Shown here piece after piece: positions 54,941-63,785 of a DNA stretch of 64,000 nucleotides. Location: assembly GCF_013761245.1 (NCBI RefSeq), contig NZ_JACDUT010000011.1, forward strand, positions 1-64,000, read 5' to 3'. A model generated the notes under the pieces. The model made no database searches. It saw only the letters and a list, made by a program, of their open reading frames with translations, and had not been told where the DNA came from. This DNA comes from Thermaerobacillus caldiproteolyticus. GTDB lineage: Bacteria > Bacillota > Bacilli > Bacillales > Anoxybacillaceae. Within the stretch, counting starts at the first letter, position 1, and every line of letters starts with the position of its first letter. The position numbers and the translations under genes are program-made.

Positions 54941-55690
54941 ATGGCAATGAAAGTGAAAGAAGTGGCAGATTTAGTTGGCATTAGTGTGCGCACACTGCAT
55001 TATTATGATGAAATCGGGTTATTAACCCCAGATGAGATAACCGAATCCGGCTATCGCCTTTACTCCGATGATAATCTTGAGATGTTACAACAAATCTTAT
55101 TTTTTAAAGAACTTGGCTTCCCTTTAAAGAAAATTAAAGAAATTATCAATAGTCCTTCGTTTGATCGACATGAGGCGTTGGTGCTGCAGCGAAAAATGTT
55201 GCTTGAGAAACGCAGGCGGCTCGACAAAGTGATTGCTACGATTGATAAGACCATTCAGCATATGAAAGGAGAAATTCAAATGACGAACAAAGAGAAATTT
55301 GAAGGTTTTGACTTTAGTCATAATCCATACGAGCAAGAAGCGCGTGAACGTTGGGGAGATGAAGCTGTCGACAAAGCAAACGCTAAAATCGGGAGCATGT
55401 CTAAAGATGAACAAGAAGCTATGGCTAAAGCAATGAATTCGATCTATCAAAAACTTGCGGCCCTTCGTAATGGATCGCCTGAATCAGAAGAGGCGCAAGC
55501 AGCAATTAAAGAATGGTATGATTTTTTGAACAATAACTTTGGTAATTACTCACTTGAAGCATTCAAAGGATTAGGTCAAATGTACGTGGATGATGAACGC
55601 TTCACCAAAAACATCGATCAATTTGGTGAAGGCTTAGCGAAATTTATGCGCGATGCCATGGCAGTCTTTGCGGATAAAAACAAAAATTAA
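54941..55690 (+). CDS. MerR-family regulator with TipAS domain (Mta-like)
   Basis: 249 residues. The N-terminal MerR DNA-binding domain ([20 protein letters not shown] and [20 protein letters not shown]) is followed by a dimerisation coiled coil, then a C-terminal TipAS drug-binding domain (residues ~125-245, with [20 protein letters not shown] and [20 protein letters not shown]). Mta and TipA activate multidrug-resistance genes on binding hydrophobic antibiotics. The two possible ATGs (54941, 54947) have only a weak ribosome-binding site. The TnpB-related element ends right at its promoter region. Confidence 0.92.
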   Translation: MAMKVKEVADLVGISVRTLHYYDEIGLLTPDEITESGYRLYSDDNLEMLQQILFFKELGFPLKKIKEIINSPSFDRHEALVLQRKMLLEKRRRLDKVIATIDKTIQHMKGEIQMTNKEKFEGFDFSHNPYEQEARERWGDEAVDKANAKIGSMSKDEQEAMAKAMNSIYQKLAALRNGSPESEEAQAAIKEWYDFLNNNFGNYSLEAFKGLGQMYVDDERFTKNIDQFGEGLAKFMRDAMAVFADKNKN

Positions 55691-55692
55691 TG

Positions 55693-55731
55693 TGAACAAA
55701 AGCAGGGCATTTGCCCTGCTTTTGTTGTTAT
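55693..55731 (+). terminator. Terminator of the MerR/TipAS gene
   Basis: aacaaaagcagggc/gccctgcttttgtt perfect stem with a 4-nt loop. Confidence 0.9.
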
Positions 55732-55893
55732 ATCCTTTTTCCTGCTCAAAAGGATCACCTTTATTTAAAGCCTTGGGAGAGCGGGGAGAATTAACGGTTG
55801 TTTTGTTGAAAAGGCAGAGATGAATTTTTAGCAAAAAAAGTCAAGATTTCCTTTTCCATGTTTAGTACTCTATAAGCAAAGGAGGTGCGGACG

Positions 55894-56778
55894 GTGAATT
55901 ACCAACAAATATTACAGAAAGCCATTAGTTATATTGAGGATAACTTGCATGAGCCTCTGACATTGGAAAGTGTGGCTTTTTACACAGGTTTCTCCAAGTA
56001 TCATTTTCTTAGAATTTTTCGGAAGGAAACTGGGATGACAGTTGGCGATTACGTGCGAATTAGAAGGTTAGCTAGCGCTGCCAGTATGCTGCTTTATACC
56101 GATGAACCGATTATTAATATCGCTTATCATTTTCGCTTTGGAACGCAAGAATCTTTTACAAGAGCTTTTAAGAAAGTTTATCATATGCCGCCGGGCCAAT
56201 ACCGCCGAATTATGAACTCAATTATTGATAAAAATGGAGGAAAGAAGATGAAACAACAGCAAAAAATGAAGGGATGGTTTTTGAGCGGAAGCCATCCATT
56301 CAATTATGAAATGGGGATTGATACGAAAGTCGTCCATCAAGGAAAATGCTCAGGCTATTTAAAATCTGTAACGGTTCAAACAGCCGATGAATTCGCTACG
56401 ATGATGCAACAGTTCAAAGCAGACAAATTTTTAGGGAAACGAGTAAAGATCTCCGCTTTTGTTAAAACGAAAAATATGAACGGCTTTTGCAGCTTATGGA
56501 TGAGAGTTGATAACGTCCTGCATGATGTTCTTCAATTCGATAATATGAGCGACCGGCCAATTGTAAAAGATACGAATTGGAATTTATACTCCATCGTTCT
56601 TGATGTTCCGGAAAATAGCGCTCTTATCTCTTTTGGCGTTCTGCTCTCTGGCAAGGGACATGTTTGGGTCGATCAATTTAAGTTTGAGGAAGTGGATAAA
56701 AGTGTACCGACTACAAATCTCGAAATAGCCTATGATGTTCTTGATGAACCGGTAAACTTATCTTTCGAAGAGGAGTGA
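55894..56778 (+). CDS. AraC-family regulator with C-terminal beta-sandwich-like domain
   Basis: About 294 residues. The two AraC helix-turn-helix motifs lie at the N-terminus (LTLESVAFYTGFSKYHFLRI, IINIAYHFRFGTQESFTRAF then KKVYHMPPGQYRR). The C-terminal ~170 residues (KGWFLSGSHPFNYEMGIDTK, VKISAFVKTKNMNGFCSLWM, GKGHVWVDQFKFEEVD) look like a carbohydrate-binding-type beta sandwich, a likely ligand sensor. GTG start at 55894 with ggagg 8 nt upstream. The target is unknown. Confidence 0.88.
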   Translation: MNYQQILQKAISYIEDNLHEPLTLESVAFYTGFSKYHFLRIFRKETGMTVGDYVRIRRLASAASMLLYTDEPIINIAYHFRFGTQESFTRAFKKVYHMPPGQYRRIMNSIIDKNGGKKMKQQQKMKGWFLSGSHPFNYEMGIDTKVVHQGKCSGYLKSVTVQTADEFATMMQQFKADKFLGKRVKISAFVKTKNMNGFCSLWMRVDNVLHDVLQFDNMSDRPIVKDTNWNLYSIVLDVPENSALISFGVLLSGKGHVWVDQFKFEEVDKSVPTTNLEIAYDVLDEPVNLSFEEE

Positions 56779-56946
56779 TTTTTCATTTAGTGAATCGTGA
56801 ATCAAAGAGATGAAAAGATTTTTCAGCATGAACATATGTAGGCAATACCAACGGTTGAATAATAAATATGAAAATAATTCGTTTTGATATAAATTGGAAT
56901 AATTTTCTTGAAATTGTAAAACGGTCATTATATAATAAGGATGAAC

Positions 56947-57003
56947 CTATCTTGTAATACAAGATAGTTTTTGTTTCAATAGCTATCTTGTATTACAAGG
57001 TAT
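56947..57003 (+). promoter_or_regulatory. Two palindromic PadR-type operators
   Basis: 56947-56967 is a perfect 21-bp palindrome (ctatcttgta-a-tacaagatag). 56983-57003 repeats it with two mismatches. They lie directly upstream of the padR gene, and an ATAATAA-like -10 at ~56932 precedes them. Autorepression is likely. Confidence 0.8.
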
Positions 57004-57020
57004 ATAAGGAGTATGATGAT

Positions 57021-57359
57021 ATGTCACTGCGAAGCCAACTGTTAAAAGGGATTCTGGAAGGTTGTATCTTATCCATTATTGATAAAGAAGATGTTTATGG
57101 TTATGAACTATCTTTAAAGCTGCAGCAGTTTGGATTAGATGATGTCAGCGAAGGGTCCATTTATCCGATTTTGTTAAGATTGCAAAAGGGAAAGTTCATT
57201 CAAGGGGAAATGCGCGACTCACCAGCTGGGCCGAAGCGGAAATATTATCGTCTTACTAAGCAGGGAAAGGAAGCGCTGCAGGAGTTCATCAGGGAATGGG
57301 AAAGCATTAAAGAGCCTGTCGAAACGATTTTACGCGGGAGGAATGAAGATGAATGCTAA
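57021..57359 (+). CDS. PadR-family transcriptional regulator
   Basis: About 112 residues of PadR winged helix: QLLKGILEGCILSIIDKEDV then YGYEL, GSIYPILLRLQKGKFIQGEM, and the KRKYYRLTKQGKEALQEFIR wing-helix end. ATG 57021 has aaggag 9 nt upstream. It overlaps the membrane-protein gene by 11 nt. PadR paired with such a membrane partner is a frequent Bacillus arrangement for envelope stress. Confidence 0.92.
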   Translation: MSLRSQLLKGILEGCILSIIDKEDVYGYELSLKLQQFGLDDVSEGSIYPILLRLQKGKFIQGEMRDSPAGPKRKYYRLTKQGKEALQEFIREWESIKEPVETILRGRNEDEC

Positions 57360-58026
57360 AGATTTGATTCAGCTCAATAATGAAAAGCGAAAGCAATTAA
57401 ATCAGCATAATGAAGAATATTATAGCAAAATGCTCATTTATATTCGTTCTCATCTGACCCTTTCTGAACAGCAAAGTGAAGAACTGTTGATGGAGCTGTT
57501 GGACCATCTGCTTGAGGCTCAAAACAAAGGGAAGACAGCAGAAGAAGTATTCGGAGAGGATCCAAAGGAATATTGTGATGAGTTAATCCGCCAATTGCCG
57601 AAAGAAAAACGAATGAGTGCTGCTTTTTTTATCGGTTACTTGATTTTTCAATTAGCCGGTTGGGCGGCACTTGTAAAAGGTGGAATTGAAATGATTGTGG
57701 AGTTTTTTACTGACTTGGATCATGCCTTCTACCTTGGGACAGCTGTCATCATCTTTCTTATCGAAGCTATCATTCTCTTATTCGTGGTGGCTGCCATTAT
57801 GTTTTGGCAAAAACGTTCGGCTTTTGAAACGTCTAATAAAGTAAAAGATTTTTTCATTGCAAGTTTAGTAGGTTCTATCGTCACTTTAAGCTTCATTTTG
57901 GTTCAAAGATGGGTTCCTGAATTTGGGTATCGGATTGAAGCTGGCGGGGTTGTATTTTTCATTTTAGGTTTAATGATCTTAGCTGTTTCTAAATGGGTGA
58001 ATAAAAGATTTCGAATCACGACATAA
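57349..58026 (+). CDS. HAAS/DUF1129-like membrane protein, PadR partner
   Basis: About 225 residues. The cytoplasmic helical N-terminal domain (LLMELLDHLLEAQNKGKTAE, EVFGEDPKEYCDELIRQLPK) is followed by four membrane segments (FFIGYLIFQLAGWAALV, LGTAVIIFLIEAIILLFVVA, FIASLVGSIVTLSFILV, VVFFILGLMILAVSKWV). Start ATG 57349 fits gggagg 7 nt upstream; 57343 is the in-frame alternative. Function unknown; co-regulated with padR. Confidence 0.85.
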   Translation: MNAKDLIQLNNEKRKQLNQHNEEYYSKMLIYIRSHLTLSEQQSEELLMELLDHLLEAQNKGKTAEEVFGEDPKEYCDELIRQLPKEKRMSAAFFIGYLIFQLAGWAALVKGGIEMIVEFFTDLDHAFYLGTAVIIFLIEAIILLFVVAAIMFWQKRSAFETSNKVKDFFIASLVGSIVTLSFILVQRWVPEFGYRIEAGGVVFFILGLMILAVSKWVNKRFRITT

Positions 58027-58154
58027 ATTTCGTTTAAGTGTATTTATTTGGATTTAGTAGCACGATCGGATACAATGTGGGAATAGAGAAAGGAGATTTG
58101 AACTAATTAGTTTAGAATTTTTCATCTATTTCAGATAAAAAATGAGGTGTGAAC

Positions 58155-58865
58155 ATGAAGATTGAAGTTTGGTCTGATTTTGTCTGTCCTTTTTGCTATA
58201 TCGGGAAGCGGCGTTTAGAAAAAGCTTTGGAACAATTTCCGCAAAAAGATCAAGTAGAAGTAGTTTTTCGAAGCTTTGAGCTGGACACGAATGCGAAAAA
58301 AAGTTATGATATGACGATTCATGAAATCATTGCGAAAAAGTATGGGATCACGATTGAGCAAGCAAAGAAGGCAAATGAAGATATTGCCAGACAAGCGGAA
58401 GCGGTTGGTTTGACATTTCGTTTTGAATCGATGCTTCCGACTAACACGTTTGATGCCCACCGTCTCGCTAAATATGCAGATGAACATGGAAAGCTTTTGG
58501 AGATGGCAGAACGGTTGCTGAAAGCTTATTTTACCGATTCGAAACATATTAGCGATCATGCTGTATTGGCAGAGCTGGCTTCGGAGATTGGGCTGGACCG
58601 TGAAGAAGTGAAACATGTTCTTGAAAGCAACCGATATTCCGAAGAAGTGAGAAAAGATGAAGAGGAAGCTGCTCAATTAGGAATCCGCGGAGTTCCGTTT
58701 TTTGTCATCAACCGCAAATATGCGATTTCTGGAGCGCAGCCAACCGAGATTTTCCTTCAGGCGCTTGAAAAAGTGTGGGAAGAAGAAAATAGCGCAACGC
58801 TTTTGGAAGGCTTAACGCCGGAAGATGACGACAACCAGTGCGCCAACGGAAATTGCCGAATATAA
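58155..58865 (+). CDS. DsbA-family oxidoreductase, FrnE-like
   Basis: About 236 residues, thioredoxin fold with active site SDFVCPFCYIGKRRL near the N-terminus (CPFC), helical insertion domain, cis-Pro loop GIRGVPFFVINRKYAISGAQ and a C-terminal extra cysteine pair (QCANGNCRI), as in FrnE proteins. Acts in cytosolic thiol redox or oxidative stress. Start at 58155 follows gaggtg. Single gene with its own terminator. Confidence 0.92.
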   Translation: MKIEVWSDFVCPFCYIGKRRLEKALEQFPQKDQVEVVFRSFELDTNAKKSYDMTIHEIIAKKYGITIEQAKKANEDIARQAEAVGLTFRFESMLPTNTFDAHRLAKYADEHGKLLEMAERLLKAYFTDSKHISDHAVLAELASEIGLDREEVKHVLESNRYSEEVRKDEEEAAQLGIRGVPFFVINRKYAISGAQPTEIFLQALEKVWEEENSATLLEGLTPEDDDNQCANGNCRI

Positions 58866-58971
58866 TACAAAAAGAAAAGATATGATAAAGGTAATGCTTT
58901 TCGTCTGAATGTCGGATTCCAGAATAAGACATATCGACAGCACCTTTGGATTTTATCAATAGAACTTCAGG

Positions 58972-59001
58972 AAACCGCCTAAATTTTTAAGGCGGTTTTT
59001 T
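58972..59001 (+). terminator. Terminator
   Basis: aaccgcct/aggcggtt stem with AT loop and T-run. The region 59002-59430 contains no gene, apart from an aggaggggt ribosome-binding site for the next gene. Confidence 0.88.
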
Positions 59002-59440
59002 ACTTTGCGGTATGGAGAGAAGTTTCCTTGCCTCATAAATTTTTGTGCGCAATGTATATGAGAGCATAAACAGGAAGCAGGAGAATTCCGCAGGACTTTC
59101 AATCCTTTTTAGTTTACCTAGAATAGTCGAGAGCGGATTTCAAAAGTAGGAAAAGGTGCAAAAGACATATATGAGATTTTATCGTTCTCTAAGAATTAAT
59201 AATGTGTTTAGCTATCGAGCGCCTTACATGTAACAAAAAGGGATTGATAAAAAATTTTTGTAATTATCAATAGGAGTATTTAAGCTATACATCGAATAAT
59301 TAAACGACTGGTTTTAAACATCACTTCGCGATTTGAATCGTGTTTTTCTATGTAAAATGAAATCGTTTTTTTGTAAATGTTGGGCGGACATAAAGGGCTA
59401 ATATGCTTTGTAAAGTAGTTTTAACGTAGGAGGGGTAAAC

Positions 59441-59887
59441 ATGGGCGAACAAGAAATACATAGAAAATATTACAAGCAGATACTTGAGACGTTTGAAAAC
59501 GAGCCCTATGCCCAGCACTTAGGAATTAAGCTCATAGAGCTAGGAGAGGGAACTGCGACTGCCGAGCTGGATGTGAAGGATTATATGTTGAATACCCATG
59601 GAACTGTACATGGAGCCATTATATTTGCTTTAGCTGATTATGTGTTCGCAGCAGCATGTAATTCTTATGGGAAAACCTCGGTGGGTCTGTCTACAACTGT
59701 GAATTTTATGGCTCCCGGTATGAAGGGATCTCGCTTGAGAGCAACCGCTACAGAAGAGAAACGAAATTATCGTACGGCATGGTATAAAATTCGTGTAGAA
59801 AGTGAGCAAACCCTTATAGCTACCATGGAGGCGTTGTGTTATCGCAAGGATCAATATTTTATACCAGTGGAAGAGAAGGGAAAATAA
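59441..59887 (+). CDS. PaaI-type hotdog thioesterase
   Basis: 148 residues of the 4HBT/PaaI fold: HLGIKLIELGEGTATAELDV, NTHGTVHGAIIFALADYVFA (catalytic Asp region) and STTVNFMAPGMKGSRLRATA. Hydrolyses acyl-CoA thioesters, often phenylacetyl-type. Start at ATG 59441 after aggagggg. It stands alone, so the pathway cannot be inferred. Confidence 0.92.
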   Translation: MGEQEIHRKYYKQILETFENEPYAQHLGIKLIELGEGTATAELDVKDYMLNTHGTVHGAIIFALADYVFAAACNSYGKTSVGLSTTVNFMAPGMKGSRLRATATEEKRNYRTAWYKIRVESEQTLIATMEALCYRKDQYFIPVEEKGK

Positions 59888-60040
59888 CAGATACATAGTT
59901 GGTCAACGATCGTTCAATAACTCGAAAGCACTTAAATTTTGTTTTAAAATTGAAGACTAGTTTTGAAAATCAATCGCGCAGAAAAGATGGAAAAGGATCA
60001 TACTCATCCAGAATTTTTGACAAGATTCTTGTAGGGAAAG

Positions 60041-60049
60041 TGCTATAAT
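60041..60049 (+). promoter_or_regulatory. Extended -10 promoter of the type I toxin mRNA
   Basis: TGCTATAAT, with TTGACA at 60017-60022 (spacing 21, too long to count alone). Transcription would start near 60055, right at gcaatagcaga, which is complementary to 60277-60287. Confidence 0.6.
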
Positions 60050-60119
60050 ACAATCAGCAATAGCAGAAGTTCAAGGGTGGTCGGCTTGCCCCTATTTCCT
60101 TTTGAAGGGGGGTGAGCGT

Positions 60120-60209
60120 ATAACAGTATACGAATCCCTGTCTCTTATGATTTCTTTCGGGATGCTAGTGATAGCGATACTGTCATTTAACCGTAAAAAT
60201 AAAAAATAG
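60120..60209 (+). CDS. Small hydrophobic holin-like toxin (type I TA)
   Basis: 29 residues starting ITVYESLSLMISFGMLVIAI and ending LSFNRKNKK. It matches the TxpA/BsrG-like 'putative holin-like toxin' group: VYESL start, one membrane helix, basic tail. Ribosome-binding site ggggggtgag lies 5 nt before an ATA codon at 60120; no ATG/GTG/TTG is in frame before it, so it either starts with ATA or has lost its start codon. A bidirectional terminator follows. Confidence 0.65.
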   Translation: MTVYESLSLMISFGMLVIAILSFNRKNKK

Positions 60210-60342
60210 ACCTCCCTTGAACCGCCAATTCTACCAGGATGAGGTCTATTTTTCAAATAGGCTGACTCCTTTGAGTCTGCTATTGCAAGGACCGAAGGTG
60301 TTGCCGCACTTTCGGTCTCTTTTTTATTAGTATGTGCAATCT
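60205..60342 (-). ncRNA. Antisense RNA antitoxin (predicted)
   Basis: An extended -10 (TGGTATCAT, 60357-60349) on the minus strand would start an RNA near 60342 that runs through a ccgaa/ttcgg hairpin. It would end at the T-run beyond the 60206-60256 hairpin, overlapping the 3' end of the toxin mRNA, as RatA does for TxpA. Confidence 0.55.
60206..60256. terminator. Bidirectional terminator of the toxin/antitoxin RNAs
   Basis: aatagacctc/gaggtctatt arms with T-runs on both strands. A second hairpin with T-run, ccgaaggtg/cactttcgg, lies at 60291-60325 on the plus strand. From 60360 to 60520 nothing else is recognisable. Confidence 0.8.
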
Positions 60343-60520
60343 ATCCGTATGATACCATATTTTTTTATTAGCGAAAAGACGGGGAATTAGTCAAGCTATT
60401 CGGCTTTACTCTTTAGCTGAAAAAAATTATTAACAGAAGGATGAATGGCTATTGATAAAAAAGGAAGGAAAATCAGGATCAGAGAAATATATAATCGAGC
60501 TGCCGAAGTGTGGGGGGAGG

Positions 60521-60667
60521 ATGGTGAAACAAAGATATAAGTTGCCAGCCATGATGGTCAATGTCGAAGTAATAGACCTAACAGCTATTACAACTTTGAA
60601 TGTGCAGGATGGACAATACAAGAAACGCCTTTGGACTTATACGAAGGTGCATAGCAGTTTCATTTGA
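60521..60667 (+). CDS. Possible small protein upstream of the DUF2332 gene
   Basis: 48 residues from ATG 60521 (MVKQRYKLPAMMVNVEVIDL...), with a ggggggagg run directly before it, too close for good initiation. No family recognised. It ends 21 nt before the DUF2332 gene. It could be a leader peptide or chance. Confidence 0.3.
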   Translation: MVKQRYKLPAMMVNVEVIDLTAITTLNVQDGQYKKRLWTYTKVHSSFI

Positions 60668-60688
60668 TTCGCTTGAGGAGAGGATAAA

Positions 60689-61738
60689 ATGGAAAAGAAG
60701 ATAGTCTCAAATCGATTTAAAAGTTTTGCTGTTAGAGAATGTAAAGGAGTGAGTGATTTATATGAGCATTTGGCCCTGAACGTTGCTGAAGATGATGAAC
60801 TGCTTGAAATTGCGTCATACGCTCGCCCCGGCCAATCTGTTCCGAATTTGCTGTTTGGTGCTGTACAATATTTGTTGCTAAAAGGGAAAGAACACGAGTT
60901 GCGGGAGTACTACGGAAGTATTGTTAAAAACCCAAAAGATTTTAAGCAATCATTTCCTTATTTTCGTGATTTTTGCCTGCTGTATAGGAAGGAAATAATT
61001 TCCGTATTAAAAAACAAGTTCGTTCAGACAAATGAAGTAAGACGTTGCGCGTATCTGTATCCAAGTTTTTGTTTCATTTATCATCTGGTAAAGCAGCCTT
61101 TATCGTTGATTGAAATTGGAACAAGTGCCGGTTTGCAACTGATATGGGATCAATATTGTTATTCATACGGTTCTCATGAAAAGTATGGAAATATAAACTC
61201 AACGGTTCACATTACATCAGAAATCAAAGGAGAATGTAGACCATTCCTGTTACCGCAAAGCCCTCCGGTTGTTTCTAGGGTTGGAATTGATTTGCATATC
61301 AATCATCTATCCAATCGAGAAGATTATTTATGGCTCCAAGCGCTTATTTGGCCGGAGCATAGGGAACGAATGGAACTGTTTGAACAAGCTGCACACTGTT
61401 TAAAAAAGCAACCTATTCACCTCATCGAAGGAGATGGGATAGAGTTGCTTCCTGAAATTGCAAGGCAAATTCCTGAAAACACATCCATATGCATCTTCCA
61501 TACCCATGTCGCCAACCAAATACCGAACGATGCGAAATACATGTTAGTGGAACATATTAAAGAACTGGGGAAAACGAGAGATGTGTTCCATTTGTATAAT
61601 AATATGTGGGATTTCAAGCTCCATCTTGATTATTTCATCGATGGAAGAGAATACAATGAAATCGTAGCAGAAACGGACGGACATGCTCGCTGGTTTCGCT
61701 GGGAGCTCGGCGAAAATAAAGGTTCTTTGGAAGCGTGA
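60689..61738 (+). CDS. DUF2332-family protein
   Basis: 349 residues. Family blocks: FAVRECKGVSDLYEHLALNV, PVPN-like SVPNLLFGAVQYLLLKGKEH, RRCAYLYPSFCFI, LIEIGTSAGLQLIWDQYCYS (resembling a Rossmann-type glycine loop) and IFHTHVANQIPNDAK. Function unknown. Ribosome-binding site gaggagagg. It converges on the LTA-synthase gene through a shared terminator. Confidence 0.88.
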   Translation: MEKKIVSNRFKSFAVRECKGVSDLYEHLALNVAEDDELLEIASYARPGQSVPNLLFGAVQYLLLKGKEHELREYYGSIVKNPKDFKQSFPYFRDFCLLYRKEIISVLKNKFVQTNEVRRCAYLYPSFCFIYHLVKQPLSLIEIGTSAGLQLIWDQYCYSYGSHEKYGNINSTVHITSEIKGECRPFLLPQSPPVVSRVGIDLHINHLSNREDYLWLQALIWPEHRERMELFEQAAHCLKKQPIHLIEGDGIELLPEIARQIPENTSICIFHTHVANQIPNDAKYMLVEHIKELGKTRDVFHLYNNMWDFKLHLDYFIDGREYNEIVAETDGHARWFRWELGENKGSLEA

Positions 61739-61783
61739 TGAAATAGGACAATGTTTCGTGGGCCCCTTTTGTGAAAATAAAAA

Positions 61784-61808
61784 AGGGAAGCTATAACCAA
61801 GCTTCCCT
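61784..61808. terminator. Bidirectional terminator between convergent genes
   Basis: agggaagct/agcttccct stem with A-run before and further AT-rich sequence after; it serves the DUF2332 gene and the minus-strand LTA-synthase gene. Confidence 0.8.
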
Positions 61809-61829
61809 AGTAGTTAAAAACTAAGCGCA

Positions 61830-63785
61830 TTATTTTTCTTCTGTTGTCTCTTCGCGATGATTGTAGTCGTATTTTGTACGGTCGACCGGTTTAAATCCTT
61901 TTGGCGTGTAAAAACGCAATAAATCTCCGTATACGACTTTGTCAGAAAGGTTTAGTTTTGTTCGTACGATTTGTTCATCGCGTTTAATTTCATCATTTTT
62001 CTTAATCGGATTGCCTGTTTTCGAATCATAATATTTTCCGTTGATCGCAGTAACCGTCGGTGTGACAAAATCCCCATTACGAAACGCGACGATTTGTTGA
62101 TGTTCTGGTGACAAGAGGTCTGTACCAAACTGAATATAGTTTTTCGTATCAATTCCTAGTAGATGGAGTAGTGTTGGTAGCACATCGATTTCTCCACCAT
62201 ATTGATGCATAATTCCGCCTTTGACACCAGGAACACGAATGAATAATGGTACACGCTGCAATTGAGCATGTTCGAACGGTGTGATTTCTTTTCCAATAAT
62301 TTGCGACATTGCTTGATTGTGATTATCAGAAATACCGTAGTGATCGCCATATAAAATGATAATCGAACGATCATATAAACCAGATTGTTTCAAATAATCG
62401 AAGAACTGTTTCACAGCCTCATCTAAGTACCGTGCTGTTTGGAAATAACGGTCTACAGATCCATCGCCCGTATCAGCTGGTTCGATCGTTGCATCTTCCT
62501 GATCAATTGGATAAGGGAAATGGTTCGATAAGGTAATAAACTTCACATAAAACGGTTCTTTTAACGTTTCTAACAATGGAATCGATTCTTTAAAGAACGG
62601 TTTGTCTTTTAATCCATAGTTTAATACATCTTTTGAATTCATATCATAATAACTTGCGTCAAAGAAATGGTCAAATCCAAAAGATTTATAAATTTCATCG
62701 CGATTCCAGAATGTTTTATAGTTGCCGTGGAAGACGGCTGATGTATACCCCTGCTGTCCTAAGATTGCTGGAGCTGCTTGGTATGTGTTTTGTCCTTTCG
62801 TTGTAAATACAGATCCTTGTGGTAATCCAAACAAGGAGTTTTCTAACATAAATTCTGCATCGGACGTTTTTCCTTGTCCGGTTTGATGGAAGAAGTTATC
62901 AAAGTAAAACGTGTTTTTATCACGAGTCAATGAATTTAAAAACGGTGTTACTTCTTGACCGTGCAGCTTATAGTTAATCAAAAAGTTTTGGAACGATTCC
63001 AAATGGATATAGATGACGTTCATTCCTTTCCCTTTGCCAAAGTAAGCAGGGTTTGGTTTTGCATACGTTGCTTGTACATGGTTGAGAACCGTAGTAATAT
63101 CGTTCTTATTGGCAAAGGCGCGTTGTGTCGACGATTTCATACTTTGAACGGCATCGTAAATCAAATAGTTATAAACTCCTAAATATTTCACAATATAGTT
63201 ACGGTCAAATGTTCTTGTTAATAATTGCGGGCGGTCTACCTCTGCCAAAGCTAAGTTTGTACTAAAAAGAAAAATAGCAATGGCAAACACAAGATTAACT
63301 TTATGACGTCCTAAAGGAGTAGACTTTAGTTGTACTCGCTTCGTGACGACGAATGCAATTAAAATGATAGTATCTAAGAAATAGAGAAAATCATATCCTT
63401 TTAACAACTCCAAAATACTTCCGCCCAAATCACCGAAATTGTTTGTTTGCGTAAGAGTTGGGAACGTAATAAAGTCACTAAAGAATCGGTAATACACAAT
63501 ATTAGCATACAAGATAAAGGATAGAATAAAATCTAAAACAATGAGCCAAATATAAGGCTTTCTCCCTTTCGCTAACAGAGCTAGACCGAAAAAGAGAATA
63601 GCAGAGCTAACCGGGTTAATGAATAACAAAAATTTTTGCATGGAATTACTAATTCCTAAGTTAAACTCAACCCGATAAGCGGCATACGTCTTCATCCAAA
63701 ATAAAAACACGGCTAAGATAAAAAAACCAAAATGCCCGTTAAACGCATGCTGACTCTTTTCTATTATTTTTTTTATCCCCTTCAT
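61830..63785 (-). CDS. LTA synthase family protein (sulfatase fold)
   Basis: About 651 residues. Five N-terminal membrane helices are followed by an extracellular sulfatase-like domain. Catalytic features: metal-binding NVIYIHLESFQ, the threonine nucleophile in HQTGQGKTSDAEFMLENSLF, HGNYKTFWNRDEIY and ILYGDHYGISDNHN (metal-binding Asp-His). It polymerises glycerol-phosphate from phosphatidylglycerol on the outer membrane surface. Of the four B. subtilis paralogues (LtaS, YfnI, YqgS, YvgJ) I cannot tell which it matches. Start taken as ATG 63785; the TTG at 63791 is also possible. Confidence 0.93.
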   Translation of the reverse strand: MKGIKKIIEKSQHAFNGHFGFFILAVFLFWMKTYAAYRVEFNLGISNSMQKFLLFINPVSSAILFFGLALLAKGRKPYIWLIVLDFILSFILYANIVYYRFFSDFITFPTLTQTNNFGDLGGSILELLKGYDFLYFLDTIILIAFVVTKRVQLKSTPLGRHKVNLVFAIAIFLFSTNLALAEVDRPQLLTRTFDRNYIVKYLGVYNYLIYDAVQSMKSSTQRAFANKNDITTVLNHVQATYAKPNPAYFGKGKGMNVIYIHLESFQNFLINYKLHGQEVTPFLNSLTRDKNTFYFDNFFHQTGQGKTSDAEFMLENSLFGLPQGSVFTTKGQNTYQAAPAILGQQGYTSAVFHGNYKTFWNRDEIYKSFGFDHFFDASYYDMNSKDVLNYGLKDKPFFKESIPLLETLKEPFYVKFITLSNHFPYPIDQEDATIEPADTGDGSVDRYFQTARYLDEAVKQFFDYLKQSGLYDRSIIILYGDHYGISDNHNQAMSQIIGKEITPFEHAQLQRVPLFIRVPGVKGGIMHQYGGEIDVLPTLLHLLGIDTKNYIQFGTDLLSPEHQQIVAFRNGDFVTPTVTAINGKYYDSKTGNPIKKNDEIKRDEQIVRTKLNLSDKVVYGDLLRFYTPKGFKPVDRTKYDYNHREETTEEK

